Below are positions 1 to 12,861 of a stretch of DNA of 64,000 nucleotides, one piece after another. Position 1 is the first letter of the stretch. Each line of letters opens with the position of its first letter. A program made the translations under genes and the position numbers. The notes under the pieces were generated by a model. The model was not told the origin of the DNA. It saw only the letters and a list, made by a program, of their open reading frames with translations, and made no database searches. The stretch is from Straminergon stramineum (Eukaryota; Streptophyta; Bryopsida; Hypnales; Calliergonaceae), in the NCBI GenBank assembly GCA_963920665.1, contig OY987263.1, positions 40,645,218-40,709,217 of the forward strand, in the 5' to 3' direction.

Positions 1-465
1 CAGAATCAAATTCATGTCTCATTAGTTGAGTGTCAGCGACTTCTTAGCAACCCATTCCAAGAAATGATTAATCTTGACTGGAGGCCCAAGTTAAGTTTGT
101 AGTCTCAGTTGAGTGTGTGCCTCCTCATCAATCCATTCCAGGCCAGGAGAGATAAATCTGAGGTTAATTATCGGTTAGTTATAGGTACAATTTTTGTAGT
201 CTCGCTTGTGTGACTAGCTTGCAAAACTCTCCAAGCGCTACGTGTGCAAGTGAATGACTAAAAGACGCTTGTTGTAGTAATTAACAACAGAAGAAGCATT
301 TTCTTGTCTCTTTAAACCTCACGAAGTGAGAGTAAGCGACTCTTGGTCAGGGATGCAGTTGCCGGTGCACACTTCAGAAGGTGTCACTATTGGGGAGTTG
401 ATCGAGTAGGGCATGAAAATCCCCGGACCAATCGCAACCCCTGCGCACCTAAGTGCACTTGTGTA

Positions 466-1214
466 AGGTAGAGCAGCCCAGCAACCCAGCATTCACCGTT
501 CACTGTCCAATTCCGTTCTCCTACTTTTGGCCCCAATTCCGTTTAGATGGTCAATTTCATTAAAATGGCAGTATTCCATATGCCATTTTTCAGAATGGAC
601 ATCTAGAAGGGTATAGATCCTTCATATCTAGGACTCAAATAGATTTTAGAAATCTGTAATTCATATAGATTTCAGACCTTGCAATCTAAACTATAAGTGA
701 CGCATCTAGATTTCAGATATCTATAACAAATATAGATTTATATCATCTAGGACATATCTAGATTTCAGATCGCGTGGTCTAAACCTTAAAAGTGCCAAAG
801 TAGCAGAATGGCCCGCCAACTTAATGGAATTCCACCATTTCAATGAAATTGACCATCCAGGCAAATATCCAAATTTGTCCCAAATAATATGAAAATCCAT
901 TTAAGATTTTGTCAAAATCAATGCATTGATGTCAAAATTGGTAACGTGTCATTCCTTAATTGGTGAGAACTTAAGTGCTAATAGGTACATGGAAAGGTAG
1001 TTATAGGATGGTTATGGGACATTTATGACTCCATTCTATGAATGCTATTGGAATTTTAGGGCTGACTACTTCAAAAATTTTATAAAAATTATAATTCCAC
1101 TTGGGTTTGATCTATGAAACAAGCACACATACTTCTGAAAAAAATGTTCCCCTCTTGGAATTGGACCCATGATACTTAAATTCTAAATCAAGGTAGTAAT
1201 AGGCTTGTCTACCT
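466..1214. mobile_element. TA-flanked MITE, copy A (contains a nested element)
   Basis: Its ends are AGGTAGAGCAGCCCA and TAGGCTTGTCTACCT, each bounded by TA (464-465 and 1215-1216), as in Tc1/mariner or Stowaway-like elements. The body from about 880 to 1160 is clearly homologous to 24720-25040 and, reversed, to 9800-10110. It is longer than its relatives because another inverted-repeat element sits inside it at 547-856. Confidence 0.7.
547..856. mobile_element. Nested 310-bp inverted-repeat element inside MITE copy A
   Basis: The left end ATGGTCAATTTCATTAAAAT is mirrored by ATTTCAATGAAATTGACCAT at the right end, with imperfect inverted similarity running for about 30 bp. The sister copy at 24626-25065 lacks this block at the corresponding position, so it is an insertion. 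It contains a degenerate copy (765-780) of the palindrome that clusters at 32 and 45-55 kb, and several TAGATTTCAGA-like repeats. A similar right end is recognisable at about 59174-59206. Confidence 0.65.
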
Positions 1215-2280
1215 TATTATACACTTATAGAGGATAACCTTGTAATCAATCAATTCCAAGAATAGATTAATATGAGGAGGTCCAAATTTGTAGTCTTACG
1301 TGTGTACCAAGATCATTTGCGGTCTAGCTAGAATGTTGGATTGGTTTTGTGACAATGGCAAGTCCAACATTACTTGTAGAAAGATGTTGAGGCCCAAAAG
1401 TAGTTGAATGGATGATTTTCAAAGATTATTGTAGAAATGATGAATGTTTATTTTGGTCCAAACATTGAATCATTTTTCACAAAATATCTTGGTGATGGGT
1501 CTTGTACTTTCAAGGTTAATTAGACACCTATTTATGCCATATAATTTATCAATTTACCCTTTGGACTAGTTTAGATAAATTTGCAAATTTGTTGTAGGTT
1601 ATAGCATAGGTTTGTAGTATTGCTTTTAGTTCTCCAAGATGTGTAAGTCATTGACTATGCTTGTGAAAGCATAATATTTTAGAAGTCATGCTTCTTTCCA
1701 AAATCAACTTGATTCACTCATTCATTGAAAGTGCATTCACACTAGCTATGAGAAAATATCTTAATCTTCTTCAGAAACAAAATGGTCTTAATATAGCCCA
1801 CTAAGGTATTTGCATCTATAATTGTTACCAATTAAAAAAGGCATAGTTGCTATTAGTATTAATTCCAAAGGTTCCAAACAACATTTTTTTGGCAATATAG
1901 TTATTTTGGGAAGCTCACTACAAACAAAATTGCATAGTTGACCAACAAAAGAGGATTCCAATTCCAGTTTAGCATGCATTATTTAGGCATTGTATGAATT
2001 AGTTATGAATTTCCAAAGTATTATCTCTAGGTGTACCCAAAATCAACAATAGACTCTCACAGACTCTCATGTTTTGACTACTTACACCTTGTGCAATCAA
2101 TATCTAGGAAAAAAGGGATGCTTTTTGGTCCAAATGTAGGTATTGCAGGTTGGACAACGTTGAATTGTGGGTGTAACTTACATATCCTCTACTTCCAGCT
2201 TGAAATAATCTCAATTCCTGCTCACTACCGGTACACAATTTATTGCCACTGTTGCTTGACTCAACGAAATTGAATTTCAG
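1215..2280. other. Intron or upstream sequence, no exon recognised
   Basis: AT-rich sequence expected to hold the first AUX/LAX exon or the intron after it. I see no match to the family's N-terminal WHGG..DAWF region. Positions 1960-2220 resemble 6030-6430, so a dispersed repeat is present. Short open frames here are unsupported. Confidence 0.5.
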
Positions 2281-5200
2281 ATTGGTTCTGTGCTCATCAC
2301 CATGCCCTACACATTTTCCCAAATGGGACTTGCATGGGGTATTTCACTTTGCTTCTTATATGGACTCCTGGGAGCTTGGACTGTCTACCTTCTGGTGTGG
2401 CTCTATTTGGAGTTCAAATCTCGACTCATTGTGCAAGGCAAAGTTCGTCCAAAAAAATACATTCTCCAGGTATATAATTATATGGCAACTCTGCATACAA
2501 CATTTCCATACAGATGCTACTTTTAAAATGAAAACTTTGCAGAGTAGAGGATCTCTTGATTATTTTCATCAAGCTCACCATGTGTGTGTTAAAAAAGTCT
2601 TAAACTTTAGCTCAAGATGTGCTTCCCATATATTTGAGCTTCTGAGTGTCAAATAATTAGTAGTAGGATAAATGTTTCATAGCAACTAAGGTAACTGCAC
2701 CTACTTTTGACCCGTTTCTAAAATCAACCTCGTGTAATGTGGAGTGACCTTATTCACAAGAGCCTAGAGTTCTCAAAAAGTCATAGTTTATTCTTGTGGT
2801 GTCCAAAAATGCATTAAGAAAACAATCTAGAATTGACTGACCTCCAACAAGATCCATCCAAAAATTAGGCAATTTTAAAATAGGAGCAATGTTCAATTCC
2901 TTAGTTACTCAAATGCACGAAGATGTTCAGATTTATCTATATTTAGATTCTTACGGACTTAATCTTGATGAGCATGAAATAATCTTAGCTATCGGTGGTG
3001 CTTTTGTAATGGACGAGGATGTGAATGTGCAGTACTATCAAGTGATTGGGGGGCTAACTGGCCGATTTGGTGGCGGTTTCACCTTGTTCTCTAATACTTT
3101 GACCCTTTGTATGGTTGCCGTCATTCAACTCATTGCCAGTGCCAGGTGAGAAAATCAAGTAACTTACCCTTTTCATTTCTCACCACTATAATTTCATAAT
3201 ACAAATTCTCAAATACAAATAATTAAACTTGTTCTTTTATCATATTTTTAAGGTTTGATAACTTGTAAAAACATTCAGTTGCTGCTGCTAGAAAGGACAA
3301 ACAAATTCTCATTGTGCCAAATGCTCAACTGATGAATCAAATTTTAGAGATTGATTTGGAATCCCCCAGCGATGTTAAGTTACCTTTTAATATTCATAAA
3401 TGCTTTGGGGCTTTGCTGCAGTAACCTCTATTATGCCAACTCCAGCCTTGACAAGCGGCAGTGGGAGTACGTTGTTGGAGGGGTGGCATTTCTGGCCGTC
3501 TTGGTTCCCGATTTCGGTCACTTCCGCTTGGGAGCCATCATTGGTGTCGCAACCACCACATTAACATCCATCTACTTGCTCATTGCTGCGCTATCTTATG
3601 GACAGGTATGAATAAATAAAAAAGTAATAAAATAGCTTCAAATGTTGGAAAGAAAATGAGTACCATCTAATGTTAACCCTTGAAGGACATGGCCCCCCCC
3701 ATGACCAAGGTAATAATCAAAATGTTCATAGATACATACTTTGTTTCTGTAGTGAACAACGAAGTCATTCATTGGACACTTTGGGTCTTCAATGTCCTTC
3801 AAGGGTTAAGTGAGTAACATATCAAGCAACAATAGAGTTGAGTGGAAACGTGGAAAGTAGGTCTAAATGTTTCATCAAGGGGGGGCACACAATTTGACTA
3901 GAATTGTACAATAATTAAGGTAAGAGATCCTATTTGTGCCATGATGAAACAATTTATACACTTTGTAGCCACTATGTATAAGTAGAATACATGTGAAAAT
4001 TATTTGAAATGTAATTATGCTATTGATGCATAGTGGCACTAAAACAATGAATTTAGAATTGTGACACAAATCGGGGTTCTTACCAATTAGTCTAACCAAG
4101 TCAAATAGACAGAATTATAAAATGATTTTCACTTGTGCCATCTTCGTATTAATTAGTTCTCGACTCTCAAAAGAATGAACTAGAGGATGTTTAAGAACAT
4201 GAAGGATTCTATTTACCCCCCTGAAGACCAAACATTCAAATTTTAAACAACGAATGAATACAAACACATCTCAAGGATAACTGAAGTGCATCTTTTCATC
4301 CATCAAGTTTTTAGAAGATTCTTGTAGTAGTTCTTTAACATTTGTAAGGTTTATATTGTAAAGACTGTGCTTTGCAAATTCTATATTATAATTCAAAGGG
4401 TATTGGTGGGTCTAGCCTCAAAAAAATAACTTTATTAATTCAAAAAATGGCACAACTTGAATAAAAAAAAGGAAAATAAAAATCTGCGAAAATCCCTATG
4501 ATTAGAACTTATTGACACTTTGAATTTAACAGCCAAAAATTCTTGTGAAAATCACAAATATTCAATCTACAATAGAAATTTAGAAAGAGTTTTCAATTTT
4601 TGGCTTCAAATTTTATTGAAAATTATTGGTTTGTGGACTAATTACTCTATCCATATGGAAATGGTCTGTGGATCATATTTTACAATTACTATTTATGAAG
4701 ATAGTCACCATTAAATTATTATTCTAAATTGCATTCTACAATACATCTTCATGATTTGGGAAATCTAGAAGGGATTAAATAACTTGTTAATTTCCACATC
4801 CATATTTTTAATTTATATTCATTTTTGCTAATATTTTGTACAAGTATAGGACTTCTTCAATTCCATCAAATTTGTCATTAAGAAAGATTGCTTTCTAAAG
4901 ATTTAAACATTGCTTTGGATGAGTGAGACATTTTTTGGATTAAACTTTCCTTGTTCAAAGCCCTTTATTCATTGTCCAGATTATGGACTTTGTAGTGCTT
5001 AGGAGTTAATTAAGAATGTGTAACCCATATTCTTTAGATGGTCTGAAGGTTTAGAATGAGTAGAAGGGATGAGGTAGGAGGTCCATATAACACCCATTTA
5101 AGATCTGAAACAAAATTTGGGGAGGAAAAACTTCCTTGAAGTATTTTTTCAGTAAATTTTCCTTGAAAGACAGATGAAATTGGCATCTAACCCCAAGTTG

Positions 5201-8200
5201 TTTCATATTTTTTGGAGCAAGTTGTCAAGTTGTTATGAATTTTGGGAGTTGAAATGTGGTGGACTCTAAAACCAACCTCTTGAAATGTAAACTATTTGTA
5301 CAATTCAGGTAAAATGAAAAGCAATATATACACATATTGTACATTTGAGGAGGTGGGCGATTTTAGAGCCCAAGCACTTTATGAACCTCCTACCTCACTA
5401 ATTACAATCTTCTTGTGCCTCGCCAATTAGGCATTGACACATTTGCCTTGATACCGGTAACCGGACTTGGCGATATGGTGAGAATTAATAACAAATCCCA
5501 TGTCTGACGTGTTTAATTTGTTGATGTTGCAGAGACCTGGGGTCAAGCTCACTGGAGCGCATGACAAGGTGGAATTCTTCACAGGGGTTGCTAATATTCT
5601 CAGCGCCTTTGGAGGGCATGGAATTACCATGTAAGCAACTCTAAAAAACTTGTCAAAAAATTGGAATATTCAGTAAACTGGAAATTTTCAGAGGCTATAA
5701 TATACCATACCTGGTAGACAAGGTTGGTTAAAAAAAATCTAAAAACAAATGCTGGAATTTTGTAGAATATATATTTTTCCAAAAAAAAGAATTGTATGAG
5801 GAAAAAGTGAATCTTTCTATTTTTAATCACACAATGAATCAAATTTGCAAACTTTAGTTCATTATTTGGCAAGGAATGCCGACCTTGCCCACCACTGAGT
5901 ACGATAGTGTTGTTGTAAAGGTGCACAAAACCAGAATCTCAAGTTCTCTTGATTTTCAAGCAAATTGCCTTCTGCATATTTTGTTTATGGCAATTGGAAA
6001 ATTGCAAATCATTGTTCAAATAACTTACTTTAGCATGCATTATTTGGACACCATTTGACTAAATAATGAATTTTCAAGTGCTTTGAATTAATTCTCTCTA
6101 CACTGAATAGGGATATTAAGGAGACCTGTACTAATTAAGCAACATTCCACACTAAATAAATATCTACCTTTATTGTACATCAGTAGTTATTGGAGTGTAC
6201 AGGGGATGCACATCATGTTTCAAACATCCACAATTTTCTAGAATCAGTCCCTTTAATTTTCTGGTCCCCTTAATACCCCTATTCAGTATAGTTGTATTGG
6301 AACCAACAACAAGCTCTTGTAGACTTTTTTGTTTTTGATTGTGTGTATCTTGTGTAATCAATATCTAAACAAAAGTGACACTTGTTGGTCCGAATTGTAA
6401 GGTGTCACAGTTTGGGTGTACATACCTTACTGCTTAAGATGGTGCCTCAATTGTGCACAATACTACAAGTAGAACCTCTCTGAGTGCACCCTCCCTCGTG
6501 AATAATATGCATTAAGAGAGTTTGTAAACAGTAGGTGGCCCATACCCATGATTCAAGATGAAAAGACATGTGACACGTGTTTCAAGATAAAAAAGATAAG
6601 TGGCCCTATGGCTTCTCTACATGCATAAACCTCTCTTAGTGCATAGTCCCAACACCATGCACTAAGGGAGGTTCTACCTATAGCATAATTTCTATCCCAA
6701 AATAGTTGTTCACTTTGATCCATTAAAAATATTGGTGTCTAAGATTCATGTGTTGTATGTTCGGTTGATGATAGAGAGATTTTGGAGAAAATGAAGCGGC
6801 CATCTGCATACAAGTATGTTTGCATTGGTGTCTTAGCATATGCGCTTCTTGTTGCCCTCCCTGCATCAATTTCCGTGTATTGGTCAGCTGGTGAAATGCT
6901 ATTGACACATTCCAATGCCTTCTCGGTTCTTCCAAGAAGCGGATGGCAAACTCTTGCAATTTCATCCTTGATAGTGCACAATGTAAGACAATTCCAAATA
7001 CGTAATATCACCTCTCTTTTTCTTATGTGATCAGTTTTTATTCTTAAATTGATCGTATATATTTGGGTTGGCGAGTGATATGAGATTTCAATGCACCAAT
7101 GGAACTAATCATTTGGATTGATTGCATGCAAAAGTTCTAAAAGGTTTATCTTTTTTTTGGATACTAGATGTTCTAAAATCTTTTCTTCGAGTATAGGAGC
7201 ATATTGATTTACAAGATTGAAACAAAGTGAACATCTCATTGAGTGTAGCTTTTATGCACATGTTGCTTTTAGGTGTTGTTACCTTATGTAGGAATGATAC
7301 TATCAAACTTCATTACCATTAATTTTTATTTTATTAGAATGATTATTTTTGTTTTGTATTGACCTTGTTTTGTGAACATATGTAGGGTACGGGATTTGTT
7401 ATCTTTACCCACCCGATATTCCTTGTATGTGAGAAGGCGGTGGGGGTGCACACAAGGAGGTTCTTTCTCCGCGTCTTGGTTCGCATTCCAGTGGTGGCCA
7501 TCCTGTGGTTTTTCGCATTGGCCATGCCGTTTTTTGGACCAATTAATTCGATTTTGGGGTCATTGGGGGTGGCAATAGTAATGTATACCATACCTCCAGT
7601 TGCCTTCTTTTACACTTACCGGACCAAGTCTGCTCGTGAGGTAAGCTTATGCTTCCATTGTCACTTTGGCAATTTTCAAACACCCATTTTTATTTTTAAG
7701 TTAATTTTTTAATTTTTCTTTCATACCATTAATTCAACGTTTATTTGGTGAATTTTCCTACTATCAATAAATTGATGTTGTTGATTATCTAGGACAGAAC
7801 CTCATGGTAACACCGTTCTTATTTTTTCCAAACACCAAACTCTGGCTTGTTTGCATTGACATCACATTTTCTATGCATTTAAAAAAATGACTTTGGGTAG
7901 TTTTGAAAGCAAATGTAAATCTTTTGTAGCAATTGCCCCCATAAGCACACCAACCTTGATAATCACATACTTTGTTCTAGTGCATAGTTAAAGTTATGAG
8001 TAGAGCCATATGCATATATTTTGTACTTTGGGTTTGGTTCAATTGATTTATTGATCATTTTTACAATTTATTAGCAAGGTAACGATATATTTGTGTGAAA
8101 GTGGTGCAATTTATTTTATTCATTTCATATTCAATGTGCCCATACTTTCCCACAAGTTAGAATTGACTGTGAATCGTATTTTCATACTCCAAATGAAAAT

Positions 8201-8565
8201 ACTCCTTCAACACACATTTTTTTTTCTTTCTCAAAATGCATGGACCATTTTCATTGAAACACACATTAGTTTGATGTCAAGATAAGTAGGACTATGCATT
8301 AAATCACATTCTTGTTCAAAAACTTAGAATCAAATTGCTCATGTTCTTTTCATTCCATATGATTGTGCAGAGCTCCCCTGTTCAGCCACCATGGTTCCTA
8401 CCCTTGTGGTCGCTCTTGTTTCTAGTGAACGCTGTTTTTCTCCTTTTTACACTAGTCATTGGAGTTGGTTTTGGGACATGGGGGGCCATGAGCAATGTAG
8501 TGCGGCAAGTTCATAATTTTGGATTTTTTGATAGTTGCTTTCAGTGTCCTTCCAAACCAAAGTGA
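2281..8565 (+). CDS. AUX1/LAX: AUX1/LAX-like auxin influx permease (5' incomplete)
   Basis: Seven exons join in one frame without a stop: 2281-2469, 3033-3145, 3422-3605, 5533-5630, 6775-6982, 7386-7640 and 8371-8565 (TGA). All introns are GT-AG and phases match, giving 413 residues. The protein aligns end to end with AUX1/LAX amino-acid/auxin permeases, which import auxin with protons at the plasma membrane. Landmarks are LITMPYTFSQMG in exon 1, LDKRQWEYVVGG in exon 3, an AFGGHGIT core in exon 4, SVYWSAGEMLLTHSNAF in exon 5, RIPVVAILWFFALAMPFFGP in exon 6 and the ending VRQVHNFGFFDSCFQCP in exon 7. Family members are about 480 residues, so roughly 50-70 N-terminal residues are missing. I found no matching exon between 1 and 2280. 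The sequence is far more diverged than typical land-plant AUX1. The family call is secure; auxin as substrate is inferred from the family. Confidence 0.9.
3677..3805. mobile_element. 129-bp TTAA-flanked MITE in AUX/LAX intron 3
   Basis: Perfect 14-bp terminal inverted repeats, CCCTTGAAGGACAT at 3677 and ATGTCCTTCAAGGG ending at 3805, are flanked on both sides by TTAA (3673-3676 and 3806-3809). TTAA duplication and CCC-starting ends are the hallmark of piggyBac-type elements. It is too short to encode a transposase. It lies within an intron, so the coding frame is unaffected. Confidence 0.8.
5070..5397. mobile_element. MITE-like inverted-repeat element in AUX/LAX intron
   Basis: TGAGGTAGGAGGTCCATA at 5070 is mirrored by TATGAACCTCCTACCTCA ending at 5397 (one mismatch over 18 bp). 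The 328-bp body has no coding potential. A related pair of ends occurs at about 24278-24422 (GGTAGGAGGTCTATAAACTA and its inverse). The target duplication is not clear. Confidence 0.6.
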
Positions 8566-8679
8566 TGGATAGAAATTAGAGTAAGTTACCCCCCCAAAAT
8601 CAAGCTATCAATGCTACAATTGTATTACTATCCCTGTAAATTAGAAATGAAAATAGTACAATCTTATTGTGGATATTAA

Positions 8680-9741
8680 CCCTGGAATGTCCAGACTCAT
8701 CTCCAAAATTGATGATGTGAGAAAAACCATTATAAAGTGTTATTTGGAAGCATATTTTGGAATTGACATACGAACAGAAGTTTGAGACTGCAAGTTTTAG
8801 ATTCCATCTAGATGTTTAGATTCACCAATGCTATCATCAATATTTTATTATAAATTTTGAAAGGGAAATTTCAAAATTCCTTCTAAATTCGATTGCAAGT
8901 AAAATATTATCATTTCTTGAGTAAAATTTGTTGGAATGGATTTGAAATGAGGTTCTCTTCACATGGTGATTTTTCGAAATTTTTATGCTCTTAAAATCTA
9001 TGACCTTGTTTTGGCAAATCTCGTTTTGAAACCATAACCAAGTTTGGTCATAATATCAAAATTTAGAGAATCAACAGTCAACCAATCACACTTAATCCCT
9101 AAATGCCTAAGGCACCAAATGTAGGTGTCGCAAATACTTTGAAGTTAAATAAAACCTATTCAAATTGCTATTTTTAGTAGTTTGTATTTCTGAAAAATTG
9201 TTTTGGAAGTCTAGTCTTAGCATCCAAAATTTGATTTTTAAAATGATTGATTTTGATTTTTCTATTCAAGATTTTGTGCAAGGGTGTCCATTGCAATCTT
9301 GATTTTCCATAGTGTTAAGGGCTTTTGGAAATGAGCCTTCAATACACTAGATCTCAAAGAAAAAATCACATTAAAAATTCATTTAAGAAAATTGTAGAGT
9401 AGATTTTGCGGAGCCATAAATTAGTTGGGATTCTGCATATTAGGCCCTCTAGACTCATATATTTTTGGTGACCAAATTTTTAGATTTGACATGTAAAAAG
9501 AGGATTGAAAGACTTCAAATCACTTTTGCAATTCTAACACCTTCATGATCAAATATTATAATCTTTCAATCCATAAATGATATTGATGCGTTTTCTTTTC
9601 TTGTGTGATCTCTAATATGTCTAGTTTGAATTTGCACAGTTACAATTCAAAAAAATTGATACGACTCATCAAAATGTTGTCTTTTTGTTCAATTTAGAGT
9701 AAATTCCTAGAAGCTCAAAAAAGGCCTTGGGCATTTAGGGG
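8680..9741. mobile_element. 1.06-kb TTAA-flanked non-autonomous element
   Basis: It starts CCCTGGAATGTCC after TTAA (8676-8679) and ends GGGCATTTAGGGG before TTAA (9742-9745). The ends are imperfect inverted repeats. The part from 8690 to 9050 is homologous to 24479-24590 plus 25068-25300, a second copy split by an insertion. No transposase frame is present. The TTAA duplication suggests mobilisation by a piggyBac-like transposase. Confidence 0.65.
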
Positions 9742-9776
9742 TTAACTCTAGATTTGTCACTGCCCTTGAATATATA

Positions 9777-10193
9777 AGGTAGACCAACCTTTTACCACCT
9801 TGATTTGCAATTTGAGTATATTAAGACCAACTCTAGGAGGGGCACAAATTTTTCAGAGGTGTGTGCATGTTTCACGGATCAAATCCAAGTGGAATTATAA
9901 TTCTCCAATCAAAATTGTAATTTCTATGAATTTTTAAAGTGATCTACCTGGAAATTACACAACCACCACTAGACTAGAGTCATAAATGTCCTATCCTAAA
10001 CCTATAACCACCATTCCATATACCTATAAGCACTTGAGTATCCACTAATCAAGGATTGACACGTTACCTAGGTTGAAATAATGCATTGAAATTGTCAAAG
10101 AAACAAATGAATTTGGGTGAGTTTTATGGTGGAGATGGGGCCAAAAATAGGATGGCGGTTACAAGAAGCTGGCGGAAATGAGTTGGTCTACCT
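9777..10193. mobile_element. TA-flanked MITE, copy C (inverted relative to A and B)
   Basis: AGGTAGACCAACC at the left and GGTTGGTCTACCT-type sequence at the right are flanked by TA. The interior is the reverse complement of the element at 24626-25065, including the stretches with TTCACGGATCAAATCC and ACTAATCAAGGATTGACAC. It is 417 bp and non-coding. Confidence 0.75.
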
Positions 10194-10512
10194 TATACCT
10201 CCCATTACTAGTACTATAATCACATGTTTCCATGGTAGCTATGTGTTGTTGTCCCATGGCTTGGAACTTTTTTCCTACATAAAAAGGCAAATGAAAGTTC
10301 AAAGGTATCCCTAACTTAATCACTGTAATCCTAGCCTCACCACCCTAAAATATTTCTCATTTTGTACAGCACAACACCAAGAGATCACTACCCAAATGGG
10401 ATGATTGATGAACAAATTGTAAATAAATTATAAAAAATAAAAAAGCAGTAGGATGCTTGCATACAATATGTTTAATTTCTCCACAATTGGTTTCTATTCA
10501 ACACTAGCACTA

Positions 10513-11054
10513 AGGTAAACTTGCCTATGACAAACAAAATGAGTGTTTTGCCCTATTACAATTAGCAAAAAAATTCAGATTTTTTTCCATACAAAGACAT
10601 TGATGTGCAAAGAAGAGAGCAATTGAAATTTTATTTTTCTAACAAAGTATGAATTTCTTATGAATTTTTGAAGTGTGATTACCAATTGGCCAAAAGAGTC
10701 TGTAGACTATCCCCAAACCCACAAAAAGTATATGCATGATAGCTGTCCTATTACCTAAAGTAGTAAGAAAATTTTGTAACATGGGTATAATATTTTCTAA
10801 CATGACCAAAGCATGAAGAATTAAAAAAATCACTTTCTTTGATGAATTTACCCGGAAAAGCTAGAAGTTCCTAAAATGAGCACTAATAACTCCATCACCA
10901 TCACCCAAGCCATTGATTTTGGTCACTAACCAACCTAATGTAGTCCTAATCTTATTTATTAGAGAAAGTCTGGCATGAGTTGATGTAAGACTCTAATGGG
11001 TCATTTCCTAGGTGCCTATCATGGATGGTTTGCCTGTCATAGGCAAGTTTACCT
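10513..11054. mobile_element. TA-flanked MITE, copy E1
   Basis: It has perfect 20-bp ends, AGGTAAACTTGCCTATGACA and its exact inverse, flanked by TA on each side. The 542-bp body is homologous to 35690-36215 and more distantly to 58377-58795. No transposase is encoded. Confidence 0.8.
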
Positions 11055-12659
11055 TACGTCAAACCAACATGAACTTGAACAAGTTGACAAGCAATGTTCC
11101 AAAATAGAGTAGCAGTGATGGAACTGGGAAAAACAAGTCCATAGAACCCAAACTTTTCAGGTGCCAATGTAAACCACATTGTAGACTTCACACTACTTCT
11201 TTCATGATGTCATCATGTCACTGAAACTGACCAGAAACCAGATGTCTGTGGGGAACAAAAGCCCTCAACAGACAATTCCATCAGTACCATCAAACTACAT
11301 TTGTAGAATGTGTACAATAACAGTGTAGCCACCAGCAGCACACATGGATCCAGCTTCCCTTTATGTTGGCATGAATGACAAGGAGCCTCGGGGTGTACAG
11401 TCCAGAAAATAATTGCTCCTGAAGACTTATACTCCTGCAGAGCTGGAAGCAAAAAGCATAAGGTACACCAGCCTTATACCATCCATGAACCAATATTTCC
11501 ACCTATGAAAGAACCCCAATGTCACTTTCAATCAAATCCAATACCATCAAAGGAATAAAATGTTGCAAGATTAGGTGAATAGTGCAAAAAAGAGACAATT
11601 CAGGCATTTTCACAACTCTCAAAGAAAGATAATAGGTTTAAGTAATGATACTTAAACAATTCATAAATGAGATGAGATCAACAATTCAGATTAAAACTAT
11701 TCCTTGGGGAGGTGTTTGAAGGGAAGTGGATTGCTTTCAAGTCGAAATTTGGAGCTAAATTATAGACATAGTTGGAGAGGTTTTAAGTTATATTTTGGAT
11801 GGTCATGGTCCCAACAATTTGGTGATCTTGATTTTCAAGGCAACCACTTTGAAGTAAATTCTCTCAAAGTTTCGAAGTCTTGAAAAAACATATTACAACA
11901 ATGAGAAGGTTCATATGTCTAAAACATTCTCATTGTGAGCCTATTGTCTTTTGAAAATTGAGGTAAAAGTGGACACTAAATGATCTTCTTTCTCCTAATT
12001 GCCCACATAACAAAATCCATAATATCTTTAATATCTTGAACCTTGATGATAATTATAGAATGAATAAAAGCTTGACTTATATCTATAGACCTATTCTATG
12101 CAAGAGATTCAGAAAAAAAAAATTTAAGAATTTATTTTTTATTGCTTAGAAACCACAAAAAAACTTACAAACCTTCATAACTTTTGCAGTATTTATTGAA
12201 ATCTCATGAAACAAAGCTTCCTATACAGATCATGTCCTATAGAAGTTATGCCGTAATCCTTATAAAATAAATGGGAAATATCAAGCTACTAGGACCTGCC
12301 CAAAACAGCAAAAGACCAAAACGGTATTCAAATGTAATTAGGGTTAGCTTGTCACTTTGGAAAGTCTTGAACTTTACACATGCAGCAAAATGCTTGTAAA
12401 GTAACAGAGCCTTCAATGAATGGTTTTCAGTCTTCCTGATTACGATTCTAAGATGCACCTCTGACACTTTAAGGTTTTGACTTTAAAAAATCACAGATAT
12501 AACAATTTCCTCCAAAAATGATGTATTTTTTAAACATTTGTGATCACTATTTGTCTACAAGTGAAAAATAACCTCTAATTGCAATTTTGAACAAACTAGT
12601 CAAAAAATCATTCCAGTACAAGTTAAATATAAAGACAGCTTTCAGGTGGCAGGATTACC
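11055..12659. other. No gene recognised (3' side of the tryptophan synthase exon)
   Basis: This is the downstream flank of the minus-strand tryptophan synthase exon. Overlapping short minus-strand frames at 11213-11502 match nothing I recognise. The rest is low-complexity AT-rich sequence. Confidence 0.4.
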
Positions 12660-12794
12660 TCAAGGAATAGAGTTTTTCAATTGCTCAGTGAACTCTTTCA
12701 GTGAAGTGAGACCCTCCTCGGGACTCGCAGCCTCTGCTAAAATCTTAACCACAGCACTGCCTATTATCACACCATCGGCTCCCCACTCCACCAC
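12660..12794 (-). CDS. TSA1: Tryptophan synthase alpha chain, last exon only
   Basis: On the minus strand, an acceptor (GACAG) at 12795-12799 opens an exon that reads 44 residues to a TGA at 12660-12662. It contains WGADGVIIGSAVVKILAEA, then SPEEGL and a short charged helix ending KNSIP. This is the C-terminal end of TrpA, the TIM-barrel subunit that cleaves indole-3-glycerol phosphate to indole; plant forms act in the plastid. The GADGVI(I/V)GSA loop binds the substrate phosphate. The preceding exon, expected to carry the GFGIS loop, was not found up to 18 kb on this strand. Either a long intron carries it out of recognition or this is a remnant. A LINE fragment occupies the intron 68 bp away. 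Confidence 0.85.
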   Translation of the reverse strand: MVEWGADGVIIGSAVVKILAEAASPEEGLTSLKEFTEQLKNSIP

Positions 12795-12861
12795 CTGTCA
12801 CCCACCGTAAGCTTTGCCGAAAAGAAAACATGTACTATGCACATTAAACTGGAGGTCCAAG

